NCBI RefSeq assembly: GCF_918797505.1
Contig: NC_092794.1
Span: 74,437,345 to 74,501,344, forward strand
Direction of reading: 5' to 3'
Source: Bemisia tabaci
Lineage: Eukaryota; Arthropoda; Insecta; Hemiptera; Aleyrodidae
Length of the DNA stretch: 64,000 bases
Position 1 is the stretch's first letter. Every line of letters begins with the position of its first letter. The notes beneath the pieces are model-generated. The model was not told the origin of the DNA, ran no database searches, and saw only the letters and a program-made list of their open reading frames with translations. Shown here piece by piece: positions 1 through 11,085 of this stretch. The position numbers and the translations under genes were made by a program.

Positions 1-625
1 TGAAAGCTTTTATTATGCTCTTTCATTTTAAAAAAAGTTTTGTGCATTTCTTTAACCGTTCTCGAGTTATGCCCAAAAAGTGATTTTCATTGGACCCCCA
101 TCCCCCCTCTCCTTGAGTACCTGTATAGGGAGAGTATGGACAGATCTGAAACTCCGAAAGTCCATCAGGCTTTCACCGATGCCTCCGCGAATAAAGTTAG
201 GGCCCAAAAGGGCAGCCAACCTATGAATTTCGAATGTTCAAAGCGATTTACAAATACAATTGTTACAAACCGTCGTTTAGAAAGCATGTATTTGGCTTAC
301 TTTTTGCATAAATTTACTTATTTTTGCGAAAGAACGCATATTTATGTACATTCTTAGCCATCTTGGTTAGAATTGAAATCTGTAGGCTGGCAGTGAAATT
401 TTGTGTGTTAGAAGTTGCTCAGAAGGGTGGCTGCACTTTTGGGCCCAAATCCCTCCATGAACCGATCTGTCCATACTCTCCCTATACAGGTACTCTACCC
501 TCTCCTGGGGGGCCAGATCAAAAAGTTGGCCATTTTCGGACACCTTAGACCATACACTTTGATACCAGAAAAAATGAAAAATTTCTATTCTGGGCCCAAC
601 TTATATGGCAGATGGAACAACCTCT

Positions 626-969
626 TATACCCTCATTTCATTTCCTTCCCCTCCCATTTTTCCCTTTTTTACAGCATCTGTGTCCATTTACAATTATTAT
701 TTCAAAATAGCTTTCCCCCAGTACCTATTCATTTGATGCTTCAAACGGAACCAATTTGTTTTATTAATGAAATTTCCGGCTAAATCAGGGGTTTTCCCAG
801 GGAGGCAGCCTCTTGTCCCTTTCGAACTCTACTGTTGCCAGATAAGTATTGCTTTTTCAGCTCTTTTCCCAATTCAAATTCATGTAAAATATTCACATTT
901 ATCTCACAATCTGGCGACCTCTCGAGTGTCTTAGAAAAAGGTGGAACTGACTGGAAGGTAGAATCCTTC
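626..969 (+). repeat. Dispersed repeat D, left part of an interrupted copy
   Basis: This stretch matches, in inverse orientation, 28060-28560 in this window. Shared landmarks are the segment around the words CATCTGTGTCCATTTAC and CCCAGGGAGGCAGCCTC, and the segment ending in GAATCCTTCGAA. The copy is broken at about 970 by an inverted-repeat element and resumes at about 2606 with TTTATATTAATGATGA, which is continuous sequence in the 28-kb copy. No protein is recognised in it. Confidence 0.7.
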
Positions 970-2605
970 GAAACCCTACAACAAAACGGCCAAATCGGCC
1001 TAAACACGGAATCGTACGATTTTCTCAGGGATGATAGAGGGTCTTCCCAGACACTCAAAACTGGTCATATTTTTTGCCTAACCCCCAGGGAAAAGGGGGG
1101 GGATGGGGGGTCAAAGTCAAAACCTTTAAATTAGCATAACTTCTCAACGGTTTGTCGTAGAAAGATGATCTTGGTGTCAAAATTTCCAAAAATATGAGAG
1201 CTTTCAGAATATATGTATGAAATTAATAAAATTTTAAAATTTGACCCACTTTTTGGGCATTTTACAAGGCCCCCCCTTTCGTAAATTTTCGTTTTTTGAG
1301 ATTTTCGGTTGTTCGGTTTGCTCGAATCAAAACAAAAACAATTTCAAATGAAAGAAGAGCGTTTAAGCTTTAAAACAAGCTCAAGATGATCTTGGGGAAA
1401 CGATTAGAAGCGGAGATATAAGTCTTCAAAGTTGACGCGGCGCGCGGGAACCTTGTATGTTCCGAGTCTCAGGTCACCTGCGCGCCCCGGATTGCCTACA
1501 GGTTGCAAGTTTTTGTGTTTTTATGCTTCTGTAGGTCATTTTTAATGTAAATCATTCAATGAAGATAGTTGAATCAGAATTTTTTAATTTTACACAATGG
1601 GCCTTCGGCGAGGTACACCACATTAACGTCAAAAAATTTTAACTGCGTTTCAAATAGCCCCCTCAAGCATACCTGAGACTTGTTTTGAAGCTCAAAGCTC
1701 GTCTGCTTCTACAAGAAACTATTTGGCTTTACCAAGTGAGTTCCGTCAAGCGCTGTAGCTTATAGCTCAATTAAAAAATTTTAAAATTAGGGGTACCCCA
1801 AAATTTGGCATCAATGGGTTATAATTTCTAAATGGTTCAGTTCTGTATGGAGCATATGTATATTTGAACTGAGGGTCCATGGTTTCTTCTAAATTATTAG
1901 AGCACAATCGTCATCGTCAGCAAATGTTTAATGAGGTATGATGGACATAATGGTTGATACTCTAAGCCCCCTCTCGCTCCTCCTGTAAAATTAAAAAAAT
2001 TCGATTATTCTATCTTCATTGAATGATTCACATTAAAAATGACCTACAGAAGCATAAAAATATAAAAACTTGCAACTTGCAGGCAATCCGGGGCGCGCAG
2101 GTGACCTTGAGACTCGGAACATACAAGGTTCCCGCGCGCCGCGTCAACTTTGAAGACTCATAACTCCGCTTCTAATCGTTTCCCCAAGATCATCTTGAGC
2201 TTGTTTTAAAGCTTAAACGCTCTACTTTCATTTAAAATTGTTTTTGTTTTGATTCGTGCAAACCAAACAACCGAAAATCTCAAAAAACGAAAATTTACGA
2301 AAGGGGGACCTTGTAAAATGCCCCAAAAGTGGGTCAAAATTTAAAATTGTATTAATTTCCTACATACATTCTGAAAGCTCTCATTTTTTTGAAAATTTTG
2401 ACACCAAGATCATCTTTCTACGACAAACCGTTGAGAAGTTATGCTAATTTAAAGTTTTTGACTTTGACCCCCATCCCCCCCTTTTCCCTGGGGGTTAGGC
2501 AAAAAATATGACCAGTTTTGAGTGTCTGGGAAGACCCTCTATCATCCCTGAGAAAATCGTACGATTCCGTGTTTAGGCCGATTTGGCCGTTTTGTTGTAG
2601 GTTCC
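970..2605. mobile_element. Foldback element with ~620-bp inverted arms
   Basis: Arms 970-1594 and 1984-2605 are inverted copies around a ~390-bp spacer. The tips are similar (left CCTACAACAAAACGG; right ends GTTTTGTTGTAGG). The arms include a GC-rich segment near 1436-1492 / 2085-2147. The element sits inside repeat D, whose halves flank it. No transposase reading frame is seen, so it is presumably non-autonomous. A clean target duplication could not be fixed. Confidence 0.8.
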
Positions 2606-2625
2606 TTTATATTAATGATGACATC

Positions 2626-4238
2626 GGATCATGAACTATCCCCCTGGCGAGGCGTTGCGTTGTTCGTGCGACCAGTTCCCTCAATTCCTAAGAACAGCGG
2701 CGTGATAGGTACCCCTTAACTGCTGATAAATTATGAGCCCAGGTATACGGCTAGCTACCGGTAAACAGAACCGTATCATCAGTGGATTTGCATAGCGCAC
2801 GGCGAGACGCGGCGACGCACAGTGTGGGCATGTAAGCATTTTCAGCTGCACCTAACCCTCACTTTGGATAAACGGGTTCCTTTAGTATTTAAGTTCCTTT
2901 GAATTCATTACCCACTATCTGAATATGTACGGAGTTTGCTTTGAGTCACACCATCCAGAAAACAGAGGGCAATTTCAAATACGTCCGTTTTTTTTTCGCC
3001 AAAAAATAGGTAACTTAAGTATGTGACAACAAAAAGAAAAAAAGAGACAACGTACAAAATAGAGAAGTCGTTATGTATTGAATCCGCATACGCAAATGTA
3101 GGTACAGGGGTTTGCTCCCAAACTTAGAGTTTGAACTAACATAACCCGTTCAAACAGTTAGATAATTTTTTAATTATGGTCTATCGAGGTTTTGTTTCGT
3201 ACTATCTGTCGCTGTCGGTCGCAGCGTGCAAACATAGGAAATCTAAGATAATACAAATCTCTTTAAAATCTTTTTAGTTTAGGTTGGGCACGATTGCGTA
3301 TCATGAAAAAACTTTTTTCTTTAATATTTAAACAGGGCAAAAGAAATATAACGAGTAAAACAAATTCTATACAAACTGGGATTTTTTATCATGAACTCGA
3401 CACAAAAAGTTGAACTAAATAAATTTTCAATAGTATTTTTCCCTCATATTTTAGAGATTCGGACCACTGGTTGACATACCTAGTCTCTAATCTCTAAAGA
3501 ACTATTTGACCCTTACATATAGGTACTAAAATAGCTTGTATTTTCATAATAAACGAAAGCTTGCCAAAGCTCCTCCATGAGTAATTAAATAATGGATCCC
3601 ATGTAAATATACAAGAAAATTACAGTTTATTATGCGCTGCCCTTGTTTAAGAAAAAAAAAAAAAAAAAAACGCGGCATCAACTTTTGTTGCGCTCAATGC
3701 TTTAAAGAGCTCCAGTGTACTCACAACCAGATCTTTAAAATAATCGACAAAAAAGCCAGACAATTTTTTCTGGATGGTTTGTCCGGCTAAAAATGTCTAT
3801 GTACGCACTGTGCGACGCGCGAGATGAGTCGTCAGGACGCGCACAGCTGCCGCGCCGGCGCGGCGTAGCACAAGACGCTATGTTCGCGTCAATATGTTTG
3901 GGATAGCACGGAGAAGTGTTGCCCTAAATTAATTGTTTACTAGGGGGTTAAAATGATATCTCGACCCCTGGAATTTTACGAACCTTAATGGTTGGACTAG
4001 TAGAGAATATTTTTTAACTGGAAACTGAAATTTTCACATTCTAAAATTCAAGATACTTAGCGCGATCACTAACTAAAATAGTAACTCAGCTTCTGTTTGA
4101 TCAATTTTGTGAAACTTGGAAGATAGAGATGTTGTTTGACGGGAAACTCAAATCAGTCAAATTTTCAAAGTTCTAAAATCTAAGATGGCACATGGGCCTA
4201 AAACGATATTTCAGCTCCTGTTCCATCGATTGCAGTAA
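2626..4238. other. No gene recognised; AT-rich with two GC-rich patches
   Basis: No convincing reading frame, RNA or terminal repeat was found. GC-rich patches lie near 2680-2850 and 3800-3880. There is a poly-A run at about 3650-3670. Confidence 0.5.
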
Positions 4239-5025
4239 CCCAAGTAGCAGTAATCGCGATAAATTGCGATTTAATCGGAGAATGTATCGCGATTTTATCG
4301 ACGTCACGATTTATTGCAATATTATCGGATAAAAAATCGCGATAAATTGCAATAAAATCGCGATTTTATCAAATCCAACACGATTTTATAGAGATAAAAT
4401 TCAACGCCCACTAACGCATGAATGACGCTTATGAAAGATGTTTCTATGCCACCGCCGTGTTTACCAAGGTCCGTTGGTAACTTAACCATATCATTTTTTT
4501 TATCAATTATTGGTAATGTTACAAAGACAGACTGGTAAGCTTACCTAAAAACCGGTGTTTTTACTGATTTTTTCAGGTAAGAATACCCATTTTATTGGTA
4601 ATCAATTCCCGGTAACTTTACCATTTTATCTCGGTAATTCTACCACAGTCGATAAAAAATATTGGCGTTTATACCAAGGTCCATCGGTAACTTTGCCATC
4701 TCACTATTATTGGTAATTTTACAGAGACAGAATGATGAGATTACCAATAGAACCTTATTTTACCAACCGTATTTCAAGGTATGAAATAAAATACAGAGGA
4801 GGGCAAATAAATAAATAAAAAAAAAAAAACATTTAGCGATTTTATCGGTGATAAAATCGCTAGGATCACCAACATCTGAGCGATTATCGTCGATCTTATC
4901 GCGATAAAATCGCAATTTTTTGGGCCGATAAAATCGCGAAAAGATCGAGGATAATCGCTCAGATGATCCTAGCGATTTTATCGGCGATAAAATCGCGATT
5001 TTCCCGTTGAAAAATGCTACTTGGG
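4239..5025. mobile_element. CCCAAGTAGCA-terminated element, copy 1
   Basis: Perfect 11-bp terminal inverted repeats CCCAAGTAGCA (4239-4249) and TGCTACTTGGG (5015-5025) are flanked by AA on both sides, which fits a 2-bp target duplication. Both ends are filled with the self-complementary word ATCGCGAT and AAATCGCGATTT-like variants. The middle carries a ~90-bp direct duplication (about 4453-4548 and 4672-4765) rich in GGTAA/TTACC words. There is no coding capacity. The same termini recur at 53534-53861 and 56936-58044. Confidence 0.75.
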
Positions 5026-5404
5026 AATCTCCCTTTCTTTAATACATTTTTGAGTTTTTTTGGAAAGGTTCAATTTTGTTTTTCTGTTGTTAAGAACCAA
5101 ATCCTTGTAAATCAATAATTTTTGATCAATTGCAACAAATACCCAATTGATAATTATTGTTTTGTAGTTAAGCATGGAGATTTTGTTATTTTTTATTTTT
5201 CTTTTTAACCGAGCACTAGATGTTTTAAATGATTAATGAAGAACTAATAAATGATATTAATCAAAATAAGATTTTGCATCAAAGTAAATTCATACGCTTA
5301 AACACTTTAAACCCGCTGACTGCTTCTCTAATACCGAGGTACATTCTAGAGTCCCCGCTGGTATTTTCTTCTTCTTTTCTTTTTACGTACATAGTATATA
5401 CAAA

Positions 5405-7812
5405 TACGGGGTGTTTCAAAAGTCCTGCTAACCCACTCTAACTTTTGAACCGTTCGAAATTAAAAAACGAAACTCTGAAAATAATTCTATCTCAAAGGGG
5501 ATCATGTTTTAGGGGAGGGGGGGGGGGGGTCAACATTTTTGTCCCAACCTCAGGAGAGCGGAAGGGGGGGGGGGGGCTCCCAACTTTTTTTTTTACTTAC
5601 CTTTACTTTGATCCACCTATACTTCCTACCTTTTAATACATCATTGGAAAGAGCATTAGGAACTAAGAATTTTGGCGCAAACCTCAGATCATATCTTAAT
5701 TTCTGACCAAGTTATGATAGGTCGAAGTTCAAATTTGACCTGTTTTCAAAATATCATAACTCCGGTTCAAATTATTGTAGGAAAAAAAATAAAACGGGAA
5801 AATTTACCAAATTTTGAGCACCTCTTTTAAGTAAAAGTCACTTCAAAATAATTTTAAGAGGGGGGGGGGGGGGGGTTCGGACCTGCAAGTACGTCGGTCG
5901 CACGATTTTCCCGCGAGATGAGCCAATTTCCCTTACTTTGCCTCAACATTTTGTAAGTTCAAAAAATTTTTTTTTGTCACGATAAGTCATTTATTATCAA
6001 AAGAAATATATAATATGTATATATAATATGTTATAACAGGAGTGAAATTAACTATAGTATTCAAGAGCTAATTGTAAATGTAAATAGCTTAGGTGTGTAA
6101 TGTATATAGTATCACATTATGTAAGAATGTACATAATACTATAAAATATAATAAGAGATGGAATTAACAAAGGAAATATAACTAGCAGTGTAAATACGGT
6201 TAGTTAAAATAGTAAATAAGAAAACAAATTAAGAGAAAACACTCAGCTAGGAATTGACTTCCCGAGACACGCCGGAATTACCTACTGGTATATCTTCGGC
6301 TGGAGGGGGGGGATAGGGGGTTGGGAGGTGGAGGGTTTCTACATAGAAGGGATTTGATTTCAATTCAAAATTGGTTCAACATTACGTTTTCAAGTCCCCA
6401 AATTTCAGGTAAAGTTCGAGACATGAAATTTAACGTGATTCTTTTTTTACACTTTGCATAAAATTTGGGGACTTGAAAACGCATTTTTTAACTAATTTTG
6501 AACTATAACCGAGATAATGTTGAGGCAAAGTAAGGGGATAAATTGGCTTATTTCGCGAGAAAATCGTATGAACTTTGAACTTACATATTTGGGGGTCTGA
6601 ACCCTCCCTTAAAATTAGTTTGAAGTGATTTCTGTGATTTTTACTTAGTGCTTACATTTTTTTTTAAAATTTTCCATATTACTTTATTTCTGTACGATGA
6701 TTTGAAGTGGAATTATGAATTTTGGAACATAGGACAAAATTGACCTTCGACCTAGCATAACTCGGTCAAATATTAAGATATGATCTGCGGTATGCGCCAA
6801 AATTCTTAGTTCCGAATGTTCTTTCCAAAGATGTATCAAAAGGTAGGTTACCATTTGAGAAAAAAAAGTTGGAAGCCCCCCCCCCCCCCCTAGGGAGGGT
6901 AGGGTGTGCCTTATTTTTGAGTTTTGCGAAGCACTTCCCGAATTTGGGGCAATTTTCTTTCATCAAATTTTTCTTAAACTTTTCCAATTAAATTTACACT
7001 AATCGCTTTTGATCGCGTAAAGGGCTTACGATTCGACAACATCGCACCTATCTTTTTAATTAGTCCTTAATTAAACCTCTCATCAATAGCAGCTTTTATT
7101 TCCCGAAGATTTTCAGGGCTGTTCTGTAGTTACGGCAAATTTTCCCCACTTACACCCTTAACCGTACAAACTATATATGTATTTGTCACTCTTTTCATCA
7201 CTTCCTTGTATGGCTCATATTTCCTCATCTATATTGAAAAAGTATAATGCATTTTCATTATGGATAGAAAATGTGGATGCATTTCCACCGGATATCCCCC
7301 TCCCACCCCACCGTTCGTTCCTCTACGCCGGTGTAAAGCGGCGATGCGCAACCCTGCCGCGCGCGCACGCTCAGCGGCGCGGCGGGCCGGCCGCGGCGCG
7401 CCCCGCCAGCCCATAGCCTCACGTCGTCATTGGGCCGTTTGTGACCTTACGCTTCAAGATACGGCAAAACGGACAAAATTTCTGTCCTAAAAGGGTCGTA
7501 ACTTGCCATTTTCCTTCAGAATTGATGTGTCGCTTGCCAAAATTTTTGAATTTTGGGTTTAGGCCCTTTAGGCCCTTTGAGGCACGGGTTAAAATTTTTT
7601 TAAAATTTTTTCCTTTTAGGGGGTTCATTTAGAGACTACATAGAAACTTTTTAGGGGTTGACCAACTTGATTTTCGCAAAACTCAAAGATAAGGCACACC
7701 CTAAGGGAGGGCCAACAGTTTTGACCCCACCCTCCTAGAGGATGGTCCCCATTGAGATAGAAACATTTCCAAAGTTTCGTTTTTTATCTCGGTATCTCTT
7801 CCTGTAATCAAA
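5405..7812. mobile_element. Diverged foldback of the ACAGGGTGTC-ended family, with a nested element
   Basis: The left arm (about 5407-5970) starts ACGGGGTGTTTCAAAAGTCC. Diverged inverted counterparts lie at about 6510-6890 and 7712-7812. The same internal landmarks (GCGCCAAAATTCTTAGTT; CATAACTCGGTCAAA) occur in the better-kept palindrome 8505-9707, so the two are family members. The right arm is interrupted by the hAT-like element 6900-7703. Long G/C homopolymers mark both arms. Confidence 0.7.
6900..7703. mobile_element. hAT-like non-autonomous element nested in the foldback
   Basis: Terminal inverted repeats begin TAGGGTGTGCCTTAT (left) and end ATAAGGCACACCCTA (right), extending about 30 bp to TTGAGTTTTGCGAA. 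They are flanked by a perfect 8-bp duplication AGGGAGGG (6892-6899 and 7704-7711). An 8-bp duplication and TAGNG ends are typical of the hAT superfamily. The interior (about 7300-7410) is strongly GC-rich but shows no transposase. Confidence 0.8.
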
Positions 7813-8504
7813 ATTTTCCAAAGAGGAAGATAATCCAGCGTAAAATAATATATAAATCATTTTTAACGTGAATTTATCCCTCTTTCCATGAGAAGTGATC
7901 AATCGTGTTATCGTTCCATGCTGCGAAACATTTTTGGTCCTACCTTTACCTTGGAATTTTTCCTATCAGTCCTTCCCCTTTACCCATACCTACTCCTGGT
8001 CACAAACATGGGAGACTTATGCGGAAAGTTTTTGAATTTCCGCTCGACTTGACAACATTCGTATTGTCCAGGACGCGGCAAGGCTAAACGGGGGATCATG
8101 TCAAAGGTGAAATCATTGTTTTAGACGTTTATTAGCGCACGTATAAGTAATATGTAGTATACTCACGCTGCCGCGAGCGTAGTCGGGGCTAGGTCTCGAC
8201 TCACTAGTCACGCTACTGCGCGGCTGATATTAGAACTGAGTTTTTGTCTAAATTTATTTTAAAAATTCCTATTGCTGATTGCTCAATAGAATTTGAATCT
8301 AACTGAGAAATTTAGGGGCCAAATCGGACAGCTTGATCGACATTTAGGGGTTATCAGGGGTTATTTTTACGAGCCAAATTGATTTTCCAGAGATATGTTA
8401 TCATGAGTACCCCCAAAAATGACTCTTTTCTTTTTTGACAGGCTTTTTGACAGTTGAAATCATTTTCAAACGGTGTCTGCTACCTCTATAACTGAAATTA
8501 CTAA

Positions 8505-9707
8505 TACAGGGTGTCCCAAAAGTCCCTTCCACCCCCTCTAAAATTTTACCTAATTAATATTTTGAAACGGAACTTTGGGGATGTTCATCGATCGATGTAA
8601 GCTACTTTTGGGGCCCCCCAAAATTTTCGAGGCCCCCCGTGGGGAGGGGCTGCGGACCCCAACTTTTTTTTTCAAATGGCAACCCCTATCTTGTGATACC
8701 TCATTCGAAAGAGCATAAAAAACTAAGAATTTTGGCGCAAACCGCAGATCAATATCTTAATTTTTGACCGAGTTATGATAGGTCAAAGGTCAAATTTGAC
8801 CTATTTTCAAAAAATCATAACTCCGGTTCAAATTATCGTAATGAAAAAAATAAAACGGGAAAATTTACCACATTGTAAGCACTTTTAAGGAAAAATCACA
8901 GAAATTACTTCAAACTAATTTTAAGGGGGGTTTCGGACCCCCAAATACGCCAATTCAAGGGTCATTCAATTTTCCCGCGAAATAAGCCAATTTCCCCCAG
9001 ATTTGCCTCCACATTAGTTCAGTAAGGTCAAAATCAGTTCAACATTACGTTAGCAAGTCCCCAAATTTCGGGAAAAGTTTTAAAAAAAATTTAAACGGTC
9101 AAATTTAATCACCTTTAATTTCGTTTTTTTTAACTTTTCCCAAAATTTGGGGACTTGCCAACGTAATGTTGAACTGATTTTGACCTTACTGAACTAATGT
9201 GGAGGCAAATCTGGGGGAAATTGGCTTATTTCGCGGGAAAATTGAATGACCCTTGAATTGGCGTATTTGGGGGTCCGAAACCCCCCTTAAAATTAGTTTG
9301 AAGTAATTTCTGTGATTTTTACTTAAAGGTGCTTACAATGTGGTAAATTTTCCCGTTTTATTTTTTTCATTACGATAATTTGAACCGGAGTTATGATTTT
9401 TTGAAAATAGGTCAAATTTGACCTTTGACCTATCATAACTCGGTCAAAAATTAAGATATTGATCTGCGGTTTGCGCCAAAATTCTTAGTTTTTTATGCTC
9501 TTTCGAATGAGGTATCACAAGATAGGGGTTGATATTTGAAAAAAAAAAGTTGGGGTCCGCAGCCCCTACCCACGGGGGGCCCCGAAAATTTTGGGGGGCC
9601 CCAAAAGTAGCTTACATTGATCGATGAACATCCCCAAAGTTTCGTTTCAAAATATTAATTAGGTAAAATTTTAGAGGGGGTGGAAGGGACTTTTGGGACA
9701 CCCTGTA
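8505..9707. mobile_element. 1.2-kb palindromic element, TA-flanked, CAGGGTGTCCC ends
   Basis: Arms of about 580 bp (8507-9086 and 9122-9705) are near mirror images around a ~35-bp centre. The ends read TACAGGGTGTCCC and GGGACACCCTGTA, consistent with insertion at a TA dinucleotide, as in Tc1/mariner-type transposition. There is no transposase. A transcript through it would fold into a ~580-bp hairpin. Confidence 0.85.
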
Positions 9708-10006
9708 TAATTTTCTATAAGCACTATACTGTTAAGTAGAGTTACATATTTGAGTTATTTTATGCACATCTAGCTACATCTAGGCAGCGCAAAATTTAGC
9801 AATTTAATGTAGCGAGTTTTGCAGATCGTCAAGGTGATTGAAAACCGTGCACGCATAAAACAGCTCTACAGTGTGAAGCTGAACTGGTTACGACCCTCGA
9901 TCGCTGAATCAAGAATTCATTTTTTTCATTGAAACTTAATACCTTGATAATTATAATTATTTTTGCTTTCGCAGTTCTGAATACGTCATCATACCGATAG
10001 CTTTCA

Positions 10007-10408
10007 TAGGGTAGGTGGGGGTAAAAGGCCGCATTTTTTCGTTTCGGCCGTCGGTAGGCCGCCGTATCGCGTGAAAATTTCTGGAATGTGGTAAAATATG
10101 TGCTAAAGACCCTTAGGCACAAAATTGCACACTTTCCAGAATTTCAAAAGCATTTTCGAATTTTTTATGAATTTTTTTCAAAAATTTCGTAAGTGCGGCC
10201 TTTTGCCCCAAAAATGGGGAGAGAGGCCGCACTTCCGGAAAAGTTCGTAAAAATTTCGGAAATGCATTCAAAATTCTGGAAAGTGTGCCATTTCATGCCT
10301 AAGAGGCTATAGTTGACATTTTACCACATTTCCAGAATTTCCATGGGATACGGCGGCTGACAGACGGCCGCAACGGAAAAGTGTGACCTTTTGCCTCCAC
10401 CTACCCTA
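10007..10408. mobile_element. 402-bp foldback with TAGGGTAGGTGG ends
   Basis: The inverted arms 10007-10212 and 10217-10408 meet at CCCC-AAAAAT-GGGG. The ends are TAGGGTAGGTGG and CCACCTACCCTA. A lone terminus of the same family (ends CCCACCTACCCTA) lies at about 14258-14291. It is non-coding. Confidence 0.8.
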
Positions 10409-10572
10409 CATTGTAGGATCTTTGGTAATTATTAATAATATTTAGTAAAATATGTAGTAAAAGATTTAGTATTGGTAGTATAAGTTGATAGATTAAGTAT
10501 TAGTGCTATTTTAGTGAAGACCGCATGCGGCTTTTTGCCCCATTTGATGACGTAGGTAACCGTAACCTCTAA

Positions 10573-10847
10573 TTTTTTTTTTTTTTTTTTTTTTTTTGGC
10601 TGGTTTAGTGGCTTATATTCCGTTGGAACCTACAGCCATCGATAGACAGTATTTATTGTCCTTAGACATCATGGGACTTAGGCACATCCATGCTCCAGGC
10701 TTTTTTCAGGGATTAAGGCCGAGTGGAATCTGTTTCTGCAGATCCACTCGTCAGTTCCATGAAAATTTGTGGCCACCACTGGGATTCGAACCCGGGACCT
10801 ATTGGTCTAGAGTCAGACGCGCTGGCCAAAAGGCCAACCTGGCCGGC
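10573..10847 (-). mobile_element. tRNA-derived SINE, family A, copy 1
   Basis: Read on the minus strand it starts with a tRNA-like head with an RNA polymerase III A box (GGCC-AGCGCGTC region) and B box GGGTTCGAATCCC. A unique body follows, then a poly-A tail (poly-T at 10573-10598 on the + strand). A 10-bp duplication TAACCTCTAA flanks it (10563-10572 and 10848-10857), as expected of LINE-driven insertion. The A box is more damaged than in the copy at 39342-39627. Confidence 0.88.
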
Positions 10848-11085
10848 TAACCTCTAAATTCAAAGACAAGGCCATTAGCCGAAAAATGACGGCGGGATAT
10901 TCAAACCATCTTTATCATTGTTCGAACTGCAGCTCGTCCGAATTTTTCGATCAATTATAAAACTGGAAAAATCGATTTTTTTTCCACGAAAAATTAACTC
11001 TCCTCATATATTCGAGGGAACGCGTCCGTTCGGTCCGAAACTTCGTTAACACAACAGCACCACCACTACCAACATAACTAACACG

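Noticed and set aside
7177..7490. GC-rich, Arg/Ala/Pro-rich frames suggesting a CpG island gene
   Set aside because: The segment lies inside a hAT-like element; frames overlap on both strands with no recognisable domain.
10596..10850. 84-residue frame with FEPGTYWSRVRRA
   Set aside because: It is translation of a tRNA-derived SINE.
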